63,925 nt of DNA, from positions 1-63,925 of the forward strand of contig JBNGIQ010003337.1 of NCBI GenBank assembly GCA_049999765.1, in the 5' to 3' direction. The notes below the pieces were generated by a model, which worked only from the letters and a program-made list of their open reading frames with translations, made no database searches and was not told where the DNA came from. Both the position numbers and the translations under genes were made by a program. Numbering within the stretch: position 1 is the stretch's first letter; each line of letters starts with the position of its first letter. Origin of the DNA: Phaeoceros laevis (taxonomy: Eukaryota; Anthocerotophyta; Anthocerotopsida; Notothyladales). Shown here in pieces: positions 36,660 to 47,551 of the stretch.

Positions 36660-37234
36660 CTACCTACTACTAGTATTACATTGATGAGGGGTAGCGTACG
36701 GGATGGTGGGACCCACTTCTGGCACGCCCGTCTCTCTCCTGCGCGCGTTGAGAACTTGAGAGGCGTTGTGGGCAGGCCCATGGGCCGCATGCCCACAGGC
36801 CCCCATGCCCATGCGCCTCAATGCGGGGTGAGGCACTGGCATGCTCCACCAACAAGTGCCGCGACCCTTAGGAAAACCCTAAGGACACCGCAAGAGGTGG
36901 AAACAAAAAAATCCCCCATCCGAGAGCTGAACCGAGCCCGGAGCGATTGACCTCGATGTTCTGATCTCCCAAACGCTATCCAGCCAGCCTTCTCTCCCTC
37001 CCGGCAATATGATGCCGGTTTTTTTGGTACTTGAACAATTTGCCCATGGCTCGCGGCACGGGCCATGGGCATGCGGGCATGGGGGTTCATGGGCCATGCG
37101 GCCATGGGCCTTCCCACAAAGGCCCGCATGTGGGCAAGAGAGAGACGGGCGTGCCAGAAGGAGTCGGACCCACCATCCCGTACGCTACCCGTCATCAATA
37201 CTTGTGTCACTTTAATACTAGTAGTAAGAAGTAG
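36660..37234. mobile_element. 575-bp foldback / MITE-like element with long terminal inverted repeats
   Basis: The left arm (36660-36830) and right arm (37050-37234) are inverted copies. Both contain CTACTAGTATTA at the outer end, then TTGATGA.GGGTAGCGTACGG as GGGTAGCGTACGGGATGGTG, then TTCTGGCACGCCCGTCTCTC, then GC-rich CATGGGCC/GCATGCCCA repeats. The outer 110 bp of each arm match well except for a 9-10 bp insertion in the right arm. The unpaired centre is about 220 bp with no transposase frame. Target-site duplication is not obvious; the superfamily is not assigned. Confidence 0.8.
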
Positions 37235-37974
37235 TCAAGTTTCAACTCAACCCCGCGAAGGTGGTTTTTGTGGCACCAATTGAAGTCACGGATGTAGACC
37301 TCGAGATCTGCTTAGCTTTTTGACGTAAGCTCATTCAAGCCGTCAAAATGGTACAGGAGCAGCAAATGATGCCAGCTGAACTACAGGAAAAGAGTCTTGG
37401 AAATGTGACGGTTGAGCTTCACTTCAGCGCTGGAGAAGGGCCTCACATTGGCAGAGGTATCACGAGCCACGCAGCTTAGTCTGGATGGTTGCAACATTTT
37501 CAAGTTGCGGACTGGACAATTCTGTAAGCAGCCAAGCCTTAGGAGTAGAAGGTCCTTCCGTATCTTCAACTCGTAGAAGACGCAAATGGAGGAGTGAAGT
37601 CCGGGACCTCACCTGAGGATGTCAACGACTACGGTAGATGCTCCGGTTTTTGCTCAGGAAAGACTAAAATTGCGCGCAACGTTTGTGAATACAGGCCGTT
37701 TTCAAGTCGTTCAAAGGCCTTCACAATGTTCCTTGCTACGAAGACAAGTGGCTCGCTGACCTGGTTTGCCTGCATGCTTCCCAGCTGATGTGAACGGTAC
37801 CCCAACCCTGGCCCAAGTCGCGGTGTGAACAATACCCTGGGGCCTGGACTGTTTGAACGGTTTGCTAGCCGCGGATTGCAAACCCACGGGGAGCTAACTC
37901 GTCGGTTCTGACTCTCGTCTCATCCACTCCATCCGACCCGAGCCTAAGAGCAGCCAGGCACCTTGTGGGAGAGG
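37235..37974. other. Intergenic, upstream of plastid bS21 gene
   Basis: Short open frames at 37381-37569(-) and 37594-37788(+) match nothing I recognise. The last 150 bp probably include the bS21 promoter and leader. Confidence 0.4.
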
Positions 37975-38532
37975 ATGGTGATGGCGATGGCGAACGCCAC
38001 GTCTATGCTGGCCTCCTTCTCGCGGCTGTCAGTCTCCCCGCGCTGCTCCTCTGATGCTTCTACTTCCGGCACCAGCAGCGCTAGCAGCACCTCCAGCCAT
38101 AGCCGCCTGCTTGCGCAGGCTCGAGAAAATGCTGCAGCGGCAGCGGTGAGCTGGCGCTCCGACACGGTATCGGCCACAGCGGCCGTGAGCAGCCCTGCCC
38201 TGCAGTTTGCCAACTTGATGTGGTTCAAGGGAGCCTACAACGCGCAGGTGTTCTGCGGAGAGGACGAGTCCGCAGACAGCGTGGTGCGCCGCTTCCGGAA
38301 AGCCGTGATGCAGGCAGGAGTTATCCCGGAGTGCCGGCGCCGCCGGTTCTTCGAGACACCGCAGGATATCGTGAAGCGCAAGCAGGCAGCCAGGAGGAAG
38401 AAGCCTAAGCGTGGCAATTTCATTCAGCGGGACGGGTATGGGGACGATGCAACAAAAACCGGCAATAAGGCTCACGACGATGATGGCGATTTCTGGGGAT
38501 TCGCGGAAGAAGGAGCAGATGTAAATGTTTGA
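37975..38532 (+). CDS. RPS21: Plastid small-subunit ribosomal protein bS21c
   Basis: Intronless, 185 aa (Arabidopsis GHS1/RPS21 is about 183). Residues 1-60 are Ser/Ala/Thr-rich with scattered Arg, a plastid transit peptide. The bS21 core follows: NAQVFCGEDESADSVVRRFRKAV, then VIPECRRRRFFETPQDIVKRKQAARRKKP, with the basic helix that contacts 16S rRNA near the decoding region. An acidic tail (DDDGDFWGFAEEG) is seen, as in other plant bS21c. ATG 37975 is the first true start; the open frame before it begins with TTG. Further Met codons at 37981 and 37987 are possible alternatives. It faces the plastid uL5 gene 960 bp away. Confidence 0.93.
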   Translation: MVMAMANATSMLASFSRLSVSPRCSSDASTSGTSSASSTSSHSRLLAQARENAAAAAVSWRSDTVSATAAVSSPALQFANLMWFKGAYNAQVFCGEDESADSVVRRFRKAVMQAGVIPECRRRRFFETPQDIVKRKQAARRKKPKRGNFIQRDGYGDDATKTGNKAHDDDGDFWGFAEEGADVNV

Positions 38533-39491
38533 AATGCTCTGTTTTGCTCGTTGCAGGTCAAATGCTGCGCAACCAATTCTTCCTGCCATCTGAAGGAATG
38601 CTTCAGACTTCAGTCCTGGTGGCGAAACCAGGAGTAGGTTAGAGGGATCAGGGTTTTACGGAGCCCTATTTTTGCTGGACGCTCCTCACAATTTCGTCAC
38701 AATCCCCTGGACTAGTGCAGTGGTCTATCTCTTTGAGCAGTTCCCCTAGCGCAGACTATTGTTCGGCAGCAGCTATGCATGAAAGATAGGTTGTCTAATG
38801 TCTATGTCCTTGACCTTCTGATAAGCGCTGCTTTTTCCTTGTAGCAGATCGCTTTGTAAATGGCATTTAGTGCACTGGAAGGTAGGGCTTTGTACCTTTT
38901 TCGGGAGCCCCAAAGAGGTAATGTCTTAGCTTGTAGAATCGAGTTCTGTGGGGCTCGAAGCTGTTTCGAGCTAGAAGTCCCACGCATACAACTACATTTC
39001 GGCAAGGCACACAGTAGTAGATTTTACATAGCACTCATGTTTCAGTAAAATGGTGCAAAGTAGTCTCTCTTGCCAGTTCACTGAAACGAACGTACAGGAT
39101 CCTCTTGGGAGCTCAAAGTAAAGGATTTTTCTGACCCTTGGAAGCCCCTCACCTAAATCAGTATTGCAAGCATGAGGAATACCAGGAACGAACAAGAGTT
39201 TGGATTGTAGACAACAGGCACAAGTCCACAGACTACAGCCACAAGTCCTGGCAAGGAACACCAATTCGTCTGGATGCTCTTGCCAAAAGAATAATGGAAC
39301 ACATGTACAAGGGTTGTGGCATTTGCCATACGTTTCTAGAGAACGCATAGTTTGCTCTTCTCCACTCCTGGAATACATGGAAGATGGTGGAGCAAAAACC
39401 TGCCACTCCCGAGCGACCCCAGTGACAGGTCCACATAGTGATTTCCTGAAACCACCTGAACAAGGATTACAACGGCAGGAGCTACAAACTT
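38533..39491. other. Convergent intergenic region, bS21c / uL5c
   Basis: 3' flanks of two converging genes. No further gene recognised; open frames here have no family resemblance. Confidence 0.4.
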
Positions 39492-40361
39492 CTACTTTTT
39501 CTTCTTTTGAGGCTTGGCAGGCTTGCCCCCCTTGCGCATAAGCTTTCCTTTCCTCCTCATTTTGATTGCCCTGACAGCGTTCTCCTTGTACGGCATCCCT
39601 AACAACGACAAGAGCTTCTGGCTCTCCTGGTCCGTGGAGGCCGTGGTGATAATGGAGACGTCCATGCCCCTTTCCTGGTCGATGAGCTCGAACTTGATCT
39701 CAGGGAACACACTCTGCTGCCGCAGTCCCAGCGTGTAGTTGCCTCTGCCATCAAATCCGTAAGGGTTCACACCCTGAAAATCCCGAGTTCGCGGCAAGGC
39801 CAAGTTGACGAGCCTGTCCAGGAAGGAATACATGACCTCCCCCCGCAGCGTCACCACCACTCCCACCGGCACCCCCTTGCGGAGCTTGAACCCGGCTATG
39901 GCCTTCCGTGCCCTGGTCACAATGGGCTTCTGGCCCGTGATGAGCGAAACGTCCCGCACCGTAGCCTCCAAGGCCTTGGCATTTTGCGCAGCCTCCCCCA
40001 CACCGCAGTTCACAACCACCTTCTTCAGCTTGGGCACCTCCAGATCGTTGGCGTACTTGAACTCCTCCTTGAGCGCCGGCACCGCCTTGGTGAGGTAGAC
40101 GTTCTTGAGATTTGGCACACTCGGCGGCGCTTCCACCTCCTCTACCACAGCCGCATTGGCTTGCACTCTGACCAGGGACGGCCTGGCCAGCGGAATCTGG
40201 CTACCTGCATTGTTGCACCGCAGGCTGAGCCCTAGAAACGACTTCTCCAGGCTCCCGGAGGAGGTGGTGGCCACGGCGCAGGAAGATGCAGCCGAAGCCT
40301 GGCGGAGCTTGCTCACAGCCGTGCAGCTCCCCAGGCTCAGGCACGACGAGGAGGACGCCAT
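39492..40361 (-). CDS. PRPL5: Plastid large-subunit ribosomal protein uL5c
   Basis: Intronless, 289 aa. Residues 1-60 are a Ser/Ala-rich transit peptide. The mature uL5 has [38 protein letters not shown] (positions about 113-150), [37 protein letters not shown] and the C-terminal [28 protein letters not shown]. Known role: with 5S rRNA it forms the central protuberance of the plastid 50S subunit. A Lys-rich C-terminal extension ([17 protein letters not shown]) is longer than the bacterial end and is shared with plant plastid homologues. Codon usage is GC-rich, like bS21c. ATG 40361 gives a full transit peptide. Confidence 0.96.
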   Translation of the reverse strand: MASSSSCLSLGSCTAVSKLRQASAASSCAVATTSSGSLEKSFLGLSLRCNNAGSQIPLARPSLVRVQANAAVVEEVEAPPSVPNLKNVYLTKAVPALKEEFKYANDLEVPKLKKVVVNCGVGEAAQNAKALEATVRDVSLITGQKPIVTRARKAIAGFKLRKGVPVGVVVTLRGEVMYSFLDRLVNLALPRTRDFQGVNPYGFDGRGNYTLGLRQQSVFPEIKFELIDQERGMDVSIITTASTDQESQKLLSLLGMPYKENAVRAIKMRRKGKLMRKGGKPAKPQKKKK

Positions 40362-41662
40362 AGCTGCCTGCCAGTCCAGCTTGAGAGAACTGGATAAAAT
40401 TTTAACGTCCTGGCCAGAGGCAACCCAGTACCGTTCATAAACTTCATTGGCAGAGTAATAATGTCTAAAGAGGACGGGTTAGTGGTTGGTCAACTTAATC
40501 TCGTTCTGATCTCCCAACCTTCTACTGTATCCCGTCTCCTTGGTTGCACACCCATTCCAGCCACAGGAGCTCCTATCATCTTTGATTTTTCCAGGTTCAT
40601 TCGGCAATTTCAGGTTGCTGGCTCGAGCGCAGAAGCCATCATCGTCCGTCCTTAAGCAGTTCATTCGTTGCGGGGGAAGTCTATACCGTTGCTTGTTGTG
40701 GTAAGTGGGTTGAGGGGAGGATGAAGTCGTTGGCAGTGCTTCAGATCTCTGGTGACATCTGCCTTGATTCTGCTGGGCATGGTTGCACCACTCATAGCCC
40801 TACGAGATACGGTCCGTATGAGGTACCGTACCAGATTGAATCTTTGAAGCAAGACTTGGGGATAGTGAATGAGTAGCATATTTTCTGAGTCTCCAAATCT
40901 GCCAACAACCGAACATCACAGCATTCACAATGGATTGCGTCAACCGACCAGAGACGTTTTGACTGCAAGTGAACTTGAGGACCCAATGACCTTGCGCAAT
41001 GACCTAAACTTGAAGTAGGAGGTCACACTGCCGATGCTGCCGAGGAAACAACACATATGTATATATAGAGTCGTTGAGGAGGAGGTCAAAGCAAGGCTGC
41101 TGCAAACCTTGAGATACGCAAGCACAATTGACGGCCGTAATCCATTCCTCTCCTGCAACACCACTTTCCGGACTCACGCATGTCTACTGGGTCTTGACGA
41201 GCCTGCATCCTCGTCCCTGACTACTTTCCTAAACAGACTCCCTAAGACGAGGTAGGGACAAAACGGAAACGCCACAACCCCCCATGCTTAGAGCACGTCT
41301 CCAAAGGACAGTTCGAGAAGATGCTTCCGGGACAAGCATAACTTCGAGAATAAAGGGATCCGCTATGCTAGAAACTCGGGAGGAGAGCCCGAGGGAGGAC
41401 CAGGCTTGTCAATTTTTTGTAATCTGGCGTAGTCTTGTATCGTCGGCAAGCATCAGCCCGCCGAGTGTCGTTCCCACCGGTTGCAGATTCGCAAGTTGCA
41501 AGTGTGCCCTAGGCTGTGCTCCGGTATTGTTGGTTTCAAGAGACTGAGGGAGCAAGCGGATATCTAGGAGCTCTGCGCTGTGGTTGCGGCCCGATTGGGA
41601 AGAAGTATATTTGCTGAAAGCCAGACAAGGGTTGCAGCGTGCCTCATTCGCAGACCGTTGCC
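40362..41662. other. Divergent intergenic region, uL5c / pyruvate kinase
   Basis: 1.3 kb that should hold both promoters. No gene recognised. A TATATATAG run near 41058 is a possible TATA element but is 600 bp from the pyruvate kinase ATG. Confidence 0.4.
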
Positions 41663-43568
41663 ATGGCCACCATCAACATCCCGGAGCTGCTCAACAAGCA
41701 TGATACTAGCGTGGCGGGACAGGTGCCCCTGAACAAGACCAAGATCATCTGCACCCTAGGCCCCAAGTCGCGGGATGTGGCCATGCTGGAGAAGCTCCTG
41801 CGGGCGGGCATGAACGTCGCCAGGTTCAATTTCTCGCATGGCTCCTACGAGTACCACCAGGAGACGCTTGAGAATCTCAAAACTGCCATGTCTACCACGC
41901 AAATCATGTGCGCAGTATTGCTCGATACGAAGGTATTTGTCTGCTTCGGCAGATGTGTAATGGCTGTCCTTTTCCTGTCTTTCCGTCCTTTTTCTCCGAC
42001 TTTTACCTGTTATCGTTTGCAAAGAGAGCTTCCTTGTCGGAGTTACATTCCTGTTGTCGTTGTTCTGATTGTGGCTGATCTTGCAAAGTAAAATTAGGGT
42101 TTGAGGAAGGAATTGAATATGCGTTTCAGACCTTGTACGGACACTGGCAGCATAACACATGACTTCTTTACTTCATTGTGATGATCGGTGTTTGTTTTGC
42201 ACTTCAGGGGCCGGAAATTCGAACTGGCATGTTGAAGGATGGGAAACCTGTCCAGCTTGTCAGAGACAAAGAAATTACCATCACAACAGACTACAATGTC
42301 GTTGGTGATGAGAACACAATAGCCATGAGCTACCAGAAGTTGGCAAAGGATTTGAAACCGGGCAATATCATATTGTGTTCTGATGGCACAATCACCCTTA
42401 CTGTGGTCTCGACTGACCCAGGAAAGGGCACTGTTAAATGCCGTTGTGAGAACACTGCAGTTTTGGGTGAGAGAAAGAATGTGAATCTTCCTGGAATCGT
42501 GGTAGATTTACCAACTGTCACCCAGAAGGATGTGGACGACATTACCATTTGGGGCATTCCCAACAAGATTGACTTCATAGCGGCATCTTTTGTCCGTAAG
42601 GGGGAAGACATCATCAAGATCAGGCAATTGTTGGGCAAACATGCAAAGACTGTCCAGATTATCTCCAAGGTGCGAATTCTTGTTGGTGGACATCTTTGAA
42701 TCCAATTGAAGATCCTGTTGTGTTTGTCGCGACTCACTGCGTGTGTCCTTTTCTGCAGGTTGAGAACCAGGAGGGGCTGGTGAACTTTGATGACATTTTA
42801 CGTGAGACTGATGGGATTATGGTTGCCCGGGGAGATTTGGGAATGGAGATTCCGACAGAGAAGATTTTCTTGGCACAGAAGATGATGATATACAAGTGCA
42901 ATTCTGCAGGCAAGCCAGTGGTAACTGCAACCCAGATGCTGGAGTCCATGATAAAATCTCCCCGCCCAACTCGGGCTGAAGCCACAGATGTGGCAAATGC
43001 TGTCCTGGATGGTACTGATGCGGTGATGCTCAGTGGAGAGACTGCCGCAGGAGCGTATCCAGAGACAGCAGTGAAGGTTATGGCCCGCATCTGCCAAGAA
43101 GCAGAGGCATCCCTTGACTATTCTTTCATTTTCAAGGAAATCATGAAGGCGGCACCTATGCCTATGAGCTCCCTGGAGAGTTTGGCATCGTCAGCAGTCA
43201 GAACAGCCAACAAAGTCCGGGCTTCATTGATTGTTGTGTTGACTCGAGGGGGCAGCACTGCCAAGCTGGTGGCCAAGTACAGGCCTTCAGTGCCCATTCT
43301 CTCTGTTGCAGTCCCAGTAGTGACAACAGATTCCTTGACATGGTCTTGCAGTGAGGAGTCCCCTGCTCGCCACAGCCTGATATGCAGAGGTCTCATCCCG
43401 TTGCTTGCAGAGGGATCCGCCAAGGCTACAGATTCAGACACAACTGATGAGATTTTGGATGCTGCTATCACCTATGCTGTCAAGAGGGGTCTGTGCAAGC
43501 ACGGTGATGCAGTGGTAGCATTGCACCGCATTGGCGCTGCCTCTGTCATTAAGATCATGGACATCTAG
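41663..43568 (+). CDS. Pyruvate kinase, cytosolic type
   Basis: Three exons: 41663-41932, 42208-42669, 42759-43568; 513 aa (plant cytosolic isozymes about 510). Visible sites: TKIICTLGP, MNVARFNFSHG, the LLDTK/GPEIRTG nucleotide and metal-binding strand split by intron 1, GIPNKIDFIAASFVRKGEDI, VENQEGLVNFDDIL, GIMVARGDLGMEI, and MLSGETAAGAYP. The C-terminal domain follows (ASLIVVLTRGGSTAKLVAKYRP, GDAVVALHRIG). No transit peptide precedes the conserved start, so it is placed in the cytosol. Reaction: phosphoenolpyruvate plus ADP to pyruvate plus ATP, the last step of glycolysis, needing K+ and Mg2+. ATG 41663 is preceded in frame only by a GTG. Confidence 0.97.
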
Positions 43569-44228
43569 GTAACGTATCAGTTTCTGTTCAAACCGTTCTA
43601 TCCCTAAGACTTGCCTTCAGGTGAGGCAAGCCGGCATACTTTTGTTCTCCTAGGAGTCGTTGATTTGTTGGAGAACCAGGTTTTGTAGACTAGAGGGATG
43701 CAGAGCTAAGAATTGAGTCTCGGATTTTATATTTATCAGCATCCAAACGGGAACATAGGTTTGTAGACTTGGGTGCATGAGCTTCTACGGTCAGAGGTTC
43801 ATAATTCATAATATCGTACTCCCTAGTGAATATGAAGTTAAATTATAAGCATCACTCTCTGATCTTGCTCTCTAGACTAGTGTCGACGAAGTTTTACACA
43901 ATTGAAAGGACACCCAAACCTTGGCGTTTTCGACAGGTTGTTATTATAGAAAACCGCTTCTCAGGCAGGGGTCATTTGGTCCCGATGCTAAACTAAACCG
44001 CATTGGTCGAGAGATAGGTTAAGACGAGAGGGCCTCCACCGTGTCCCATCGTTAACTAGACACCTGTACCGACAAGTGGACGGCTACGTAGCTGCCATGC
44101 ATGTCTTACACCCCGGTATATTCATCCTCCTCTCGCTCCTGCTGCTCTCACGCTGTTCTGTTCGCTTCCAGCTTTTGCCGAGAAATTCACGACTCATACG
44201 CACCATTTGTGTGAGACATTTGCCGAAG
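43569..44228. other. Intergenic, pyruvate kinase 3' flank / peroxiredoxin promoter
   Basis: No further gene. From 44097 the peroxiredoxin frame is already open and ATG-initiated, so the last 130 bp may be coding (see peroxiredoxin). Confidence 0.45.
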
Positions 44229-45174
44229 ATGTCTTGTGTCGGACTCGGGGATGTCATTCCAAACTTGGAAGCTGATTCCACGCATGGCCGCATCAGGCTA
44301 CATGACTGGATTGGCAACGACTGGGCTATCATTTTCTCACATCCAGGTACCCATGTCAGTTCAGGTGGAGCAGTTCACCCCCGGGTCACCCAACAAGCGT
44401 TGCTAACTGTGTGATGTCTGCGGATGCAAATATAGGTGACTACACCCCTGTGTGCACGACGGAACTAGGCAAGATCGCGCAATATGAGCCCGAGTTCACG
44501 AAGCGAGGGGCTAAGCTACTAGGCCTGTCCACGGACACAGTGGAAGACCATCTCGGCTGGATCAAAGACATTGAATCTTACGTGAGTCTCTAGCGCTTCT
44601 CCATCCGACTCCAGACTTTGAAGGCTTGACAGGGCCCAATTAATGCGTTCTTCTCGTGCCACTTTGGGACTTTCAGTATAAAACCAAGATCAACTATCCG
44701 ATCCTCGCAGATCCGGATCGGTCAATCACGGTGCAACTGAACATGCTGGACAAGGACAACAAGGACCCCAAGACTGGGAAGCCACTTGCTTCGCGTGCCC
44801 TTCACATTGTTGGACCTGACAAGAAGGTGAGTCTTGGAAACCTAAGTATAAGGCCCTTGCGGTACTCACGAGTATGCACTCCCTGCTCATCCGCTCACCG
44901 TGACTGCTTTTGTCAATTCTTGCAGCTGAAGCTGAGCTTCCTGTACCCGGGGAGCACAGGGCGCAATTTTGATGAGGTGGTGCGGGTGCTGGACTCGTTG
45001 CAGCTAGCTGCTAAGAAAAAGGTTGCGACGCCGGCCAATTGGAAGCAGGGTGATGACGTTGTCGTCTCAAACTCTCTTGACAATGAGGCGGCTAAAAAGG
45101 AGTTTCCACAGGGTTTCAAAACTGCGGACATGCCGTCTGGAAAGGATTACTTGCGAACTGTGAAGCTCTCATAG
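44229..45174 (+). CDS. PER1: 1-Cys peroxiredoxin (PRX6 / PER1 type)
   Basis: Four exons: 44229-44346, 44436-44581, 44677-44826, 44926-45174; 220 aa (PER1 about 216). The peroxidatic cysteine sits in [11 protein letters not shown], with the family's [64 protein letters not shown] and the C-terminal [15 protein letters not shown] arm. No second catalytic Cys is needed in this class. Known role: thiol-dependent reduction of H2O2 and lipid hydroperoxides, classically linked to desiccation tolerance and seed dormancy in plants, cytosolic and nuclear. ATG 44229 matches family starts; an in-frame ATG at 44097 would add 44 residues with a hydrophobic stretch ([10 protein letters not shown]). Confidence 0.96.
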
Positions 45175-46061
45175 ACAACGAGCACATGGCGTTTGATTGT
45201 GACTCCTCTTTGTGTACAGTTCTGCTCTCGTTTAGTACCAATAGCAGTCACCTACTACCGGTTTTACTACAGGTGATCATGAAGTTACAATTTCACTAGG
45301 CTTTGTTGTAACGCGTTTCGATTTCTCATAGTCACATCGTTTTGAACGTCTGGGCATTCGATCGCAGAGAACCTTGGCGCGTTTTGAAGGAGGAACATGT
45401 AGGTTTAGGTTTACCTTCAGAACTTTATGCTAGACTAGTATATGACTTTATGCTAGACTAGTATATGGCTCGACGGCAATCACCCAACCATAGTTACCGG
45501 TAACTCCACATTTTATTAATAAAACGTGATAGTTTTTGTTTTTTACTCTAATCGCGAAAAAAATGCAAGTGTTTTTCATCTCAGAGGAAAAAAAAGTAAA
45601 ATATTGAAAATACTTAAAATATTCGCACTGTTTACTAAGAGTAGCTAAGTTAGTAAGTACTAAGTACTAACTTAGTAAGTACTAACTTACTAAGTCCAGA
45701 GCTAGCAGAAAGCGCGAATGGGGCTTATAATATTATAAAATATTTGAAAAATATATTTAGTACCCGTTTGTACGGATCCGCAAAAAAACTCCCATTTGAA
45801 GAAAACGTGGTAAAAAATGTGACGTAAGTAATTTATGTATTTACGAAAAAAATGCACCGCGCGCAGTATGCACCCAACCATCCCCATCCATAAACCGATC
45901 AAAATCACCATTCAAAATTAAGGGGATATAAATAATTTAAACCGAAAGTCATTGTGAACCGGAGTATCGGTAGGTCACGTGCCAAGGTTGACCGATAGCA
46001 ATCTTTTTCTAGTCATTATGTCTGGTCGGTGAACTTATATACTTCAAATTTGTATTTTGAG
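45175..46061. other. AT-rich intergenic DNA
   Basis: Very AT-rich, without coding signal. At 45644-45700 there is a cluster of TTAGTAAGTACTAAC-type units, repeated and largely self-complementary. GACTTTATGCTAGACTAGTATATG is nearly duplicated at 45420-45466 (TTTATGCTAGACTAGTATATG twice). Confidence 0.5.
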
Positions 46062-46118
46062 AAACATTTAGTCCCATGGCTATGTGAGTCCCGAGGACGT
46101 TAATATAATTTCTACTTC
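46062..46118 (+). repeat. Dispersed repeat, copy B
   Basis: Counterpart of 25742-25799: GAAACATTTAGTCCCATGG, GAGTCCC, then GTTAATATAATTTCT and a CTTC end. Confidence 0.6.
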
Positions 46119-46180
46119 ACGTGGTTAGGGTTTTCTAATGGGACTGGCAGGTCGCGAGTTCAATTCCTGCATTTGACTTT
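46119..46180 (+). repeat. tRNA-like SINE head
   Basis: TGGTTAGGG (A-box-like) and GAGTTCAATTCCTGC (B-box-like) are about 35-40 nt apart, immediately after dispersed repeat copy B. The T stem pairs only partly. Downstream lies GAGCGTGAGCGTGCGCGC and CTCTC-rich sequence. Read as a SINE or decayed tRNA, not a functional tRNA. Confidence 0.4.
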
Positions 46181-47551
46181 TACTGAGCGTGAGCGTGCGC
46201 GCACACTCACAGTCCCTCTCGTGCTGATGCTCATGGTCCCTCTCATGCACGCCTGCGCGGGCTCTCCCTCTCACGCGCTGGAGCTCTCATGCTCCCTCTA
46301 CACTCATATCCCCATGTCCTTCACATGTCACAGCCATAGAGAGAGCATGTAACACACACACATCACTCTCTCTCATTAAATTTCTATAATATAAGATGGG
46401 TAATATAGATGGGGATAAAATGCCCATTGTTTCTTTATAAAAAAGTGCCCAAAATCTTGTACCTATAATTTTGTGTAGGCACATCTCTAAAGGGGGAGGG
46501 TTCTACTTACAACGAACTTCAGCTCCCAACATCAGCCCGAACTTCAGCCCCGGCTCCCAACATCTTATATTAATGAGAAAAAGGATAGTGATTATATTCC
46601 TAAGAGTGTTCATAATGAACATTACGAGGTTATAGTGCAAATAGAAAGATCGAAGAAGGAGCTACTAAAATGTAGGTAAAAGTCAATGCTAACAAACAAA
46701 TGGCTAACCCAAAGACCAGAGTACACTGTTAGTAGGATCCCTAAGTTCTCTCATGTAATGTAATAATGAGGTCCATAGGGCACCAACGATTCTGAATGAG
46801 CAAATGGAGCTAGTTATTGATATCTAAAGCTAAGGTGAGTTCATTCACATGTAAATCTGAATTGACTTCCTCTTCAAAGAATGGAGATAAAGACTTTGCA
46901 GAGAAAACCTCCATCCACTGGAGCAAAATTCGTGCTGTTTAATAGAGCTCTTCTCTAGGGCGGAGGTGTCTGCATCTCTAAGAACTTATTGGCCTTCCAA
47001 TAGATTCAGTCCAAAAGAAGCCTTCTAGATGATTTTCTAGATAAGAAGTTCTCGGGCACATTGGATCAAGGAGCTGGGTGTGTGATCATTTTTTAAGACC
47101 TAAATACAACCGGGATTACCCTACAACATTGAACATTCCACACAATATTGGACATCTCTAAAGTTATGGACGGTTAACTTTTCTTTAATAAAAACGTGCC
47201 GGATGGTTTGTACTTGAGAAGTCGGCAAAGTTCAAGCTCTGGAAACCAGTGTGTGCTGCTAATGGAAGCTCTCTTTTCCAAGACGATAGTTGATTTTATA
47301 AGTGAGAAATACACCTATCCAGCTGGAGGAGGGAACACGGCAAGTCGGATTGCGGAAGCTTGTCTTCTGACAAGTTCGTAACTTTTGGATGTACCAAACT
47401 CGCTGGTTACACTACACACATCTTTAACTTCCACGTGTTTCAACATTTACAATTTTGATAATGGCTGGGTTCTTTGTCATTCGGTCAATGACGGTCTAAT
47501 CCTCTACCTAAGACAAGAACGACATGTTTCCTAGCATCTCATCGGACGTCA
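46181..47551. other. Intergenic, degenerate repeat sequence
   Basis: CT-rich simple sequence (46200-46375) followed by AT-rich DNA with no recognised coding domain. Ordinary decayed repeat DNA as far as I can see. Confidence 0.4.
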
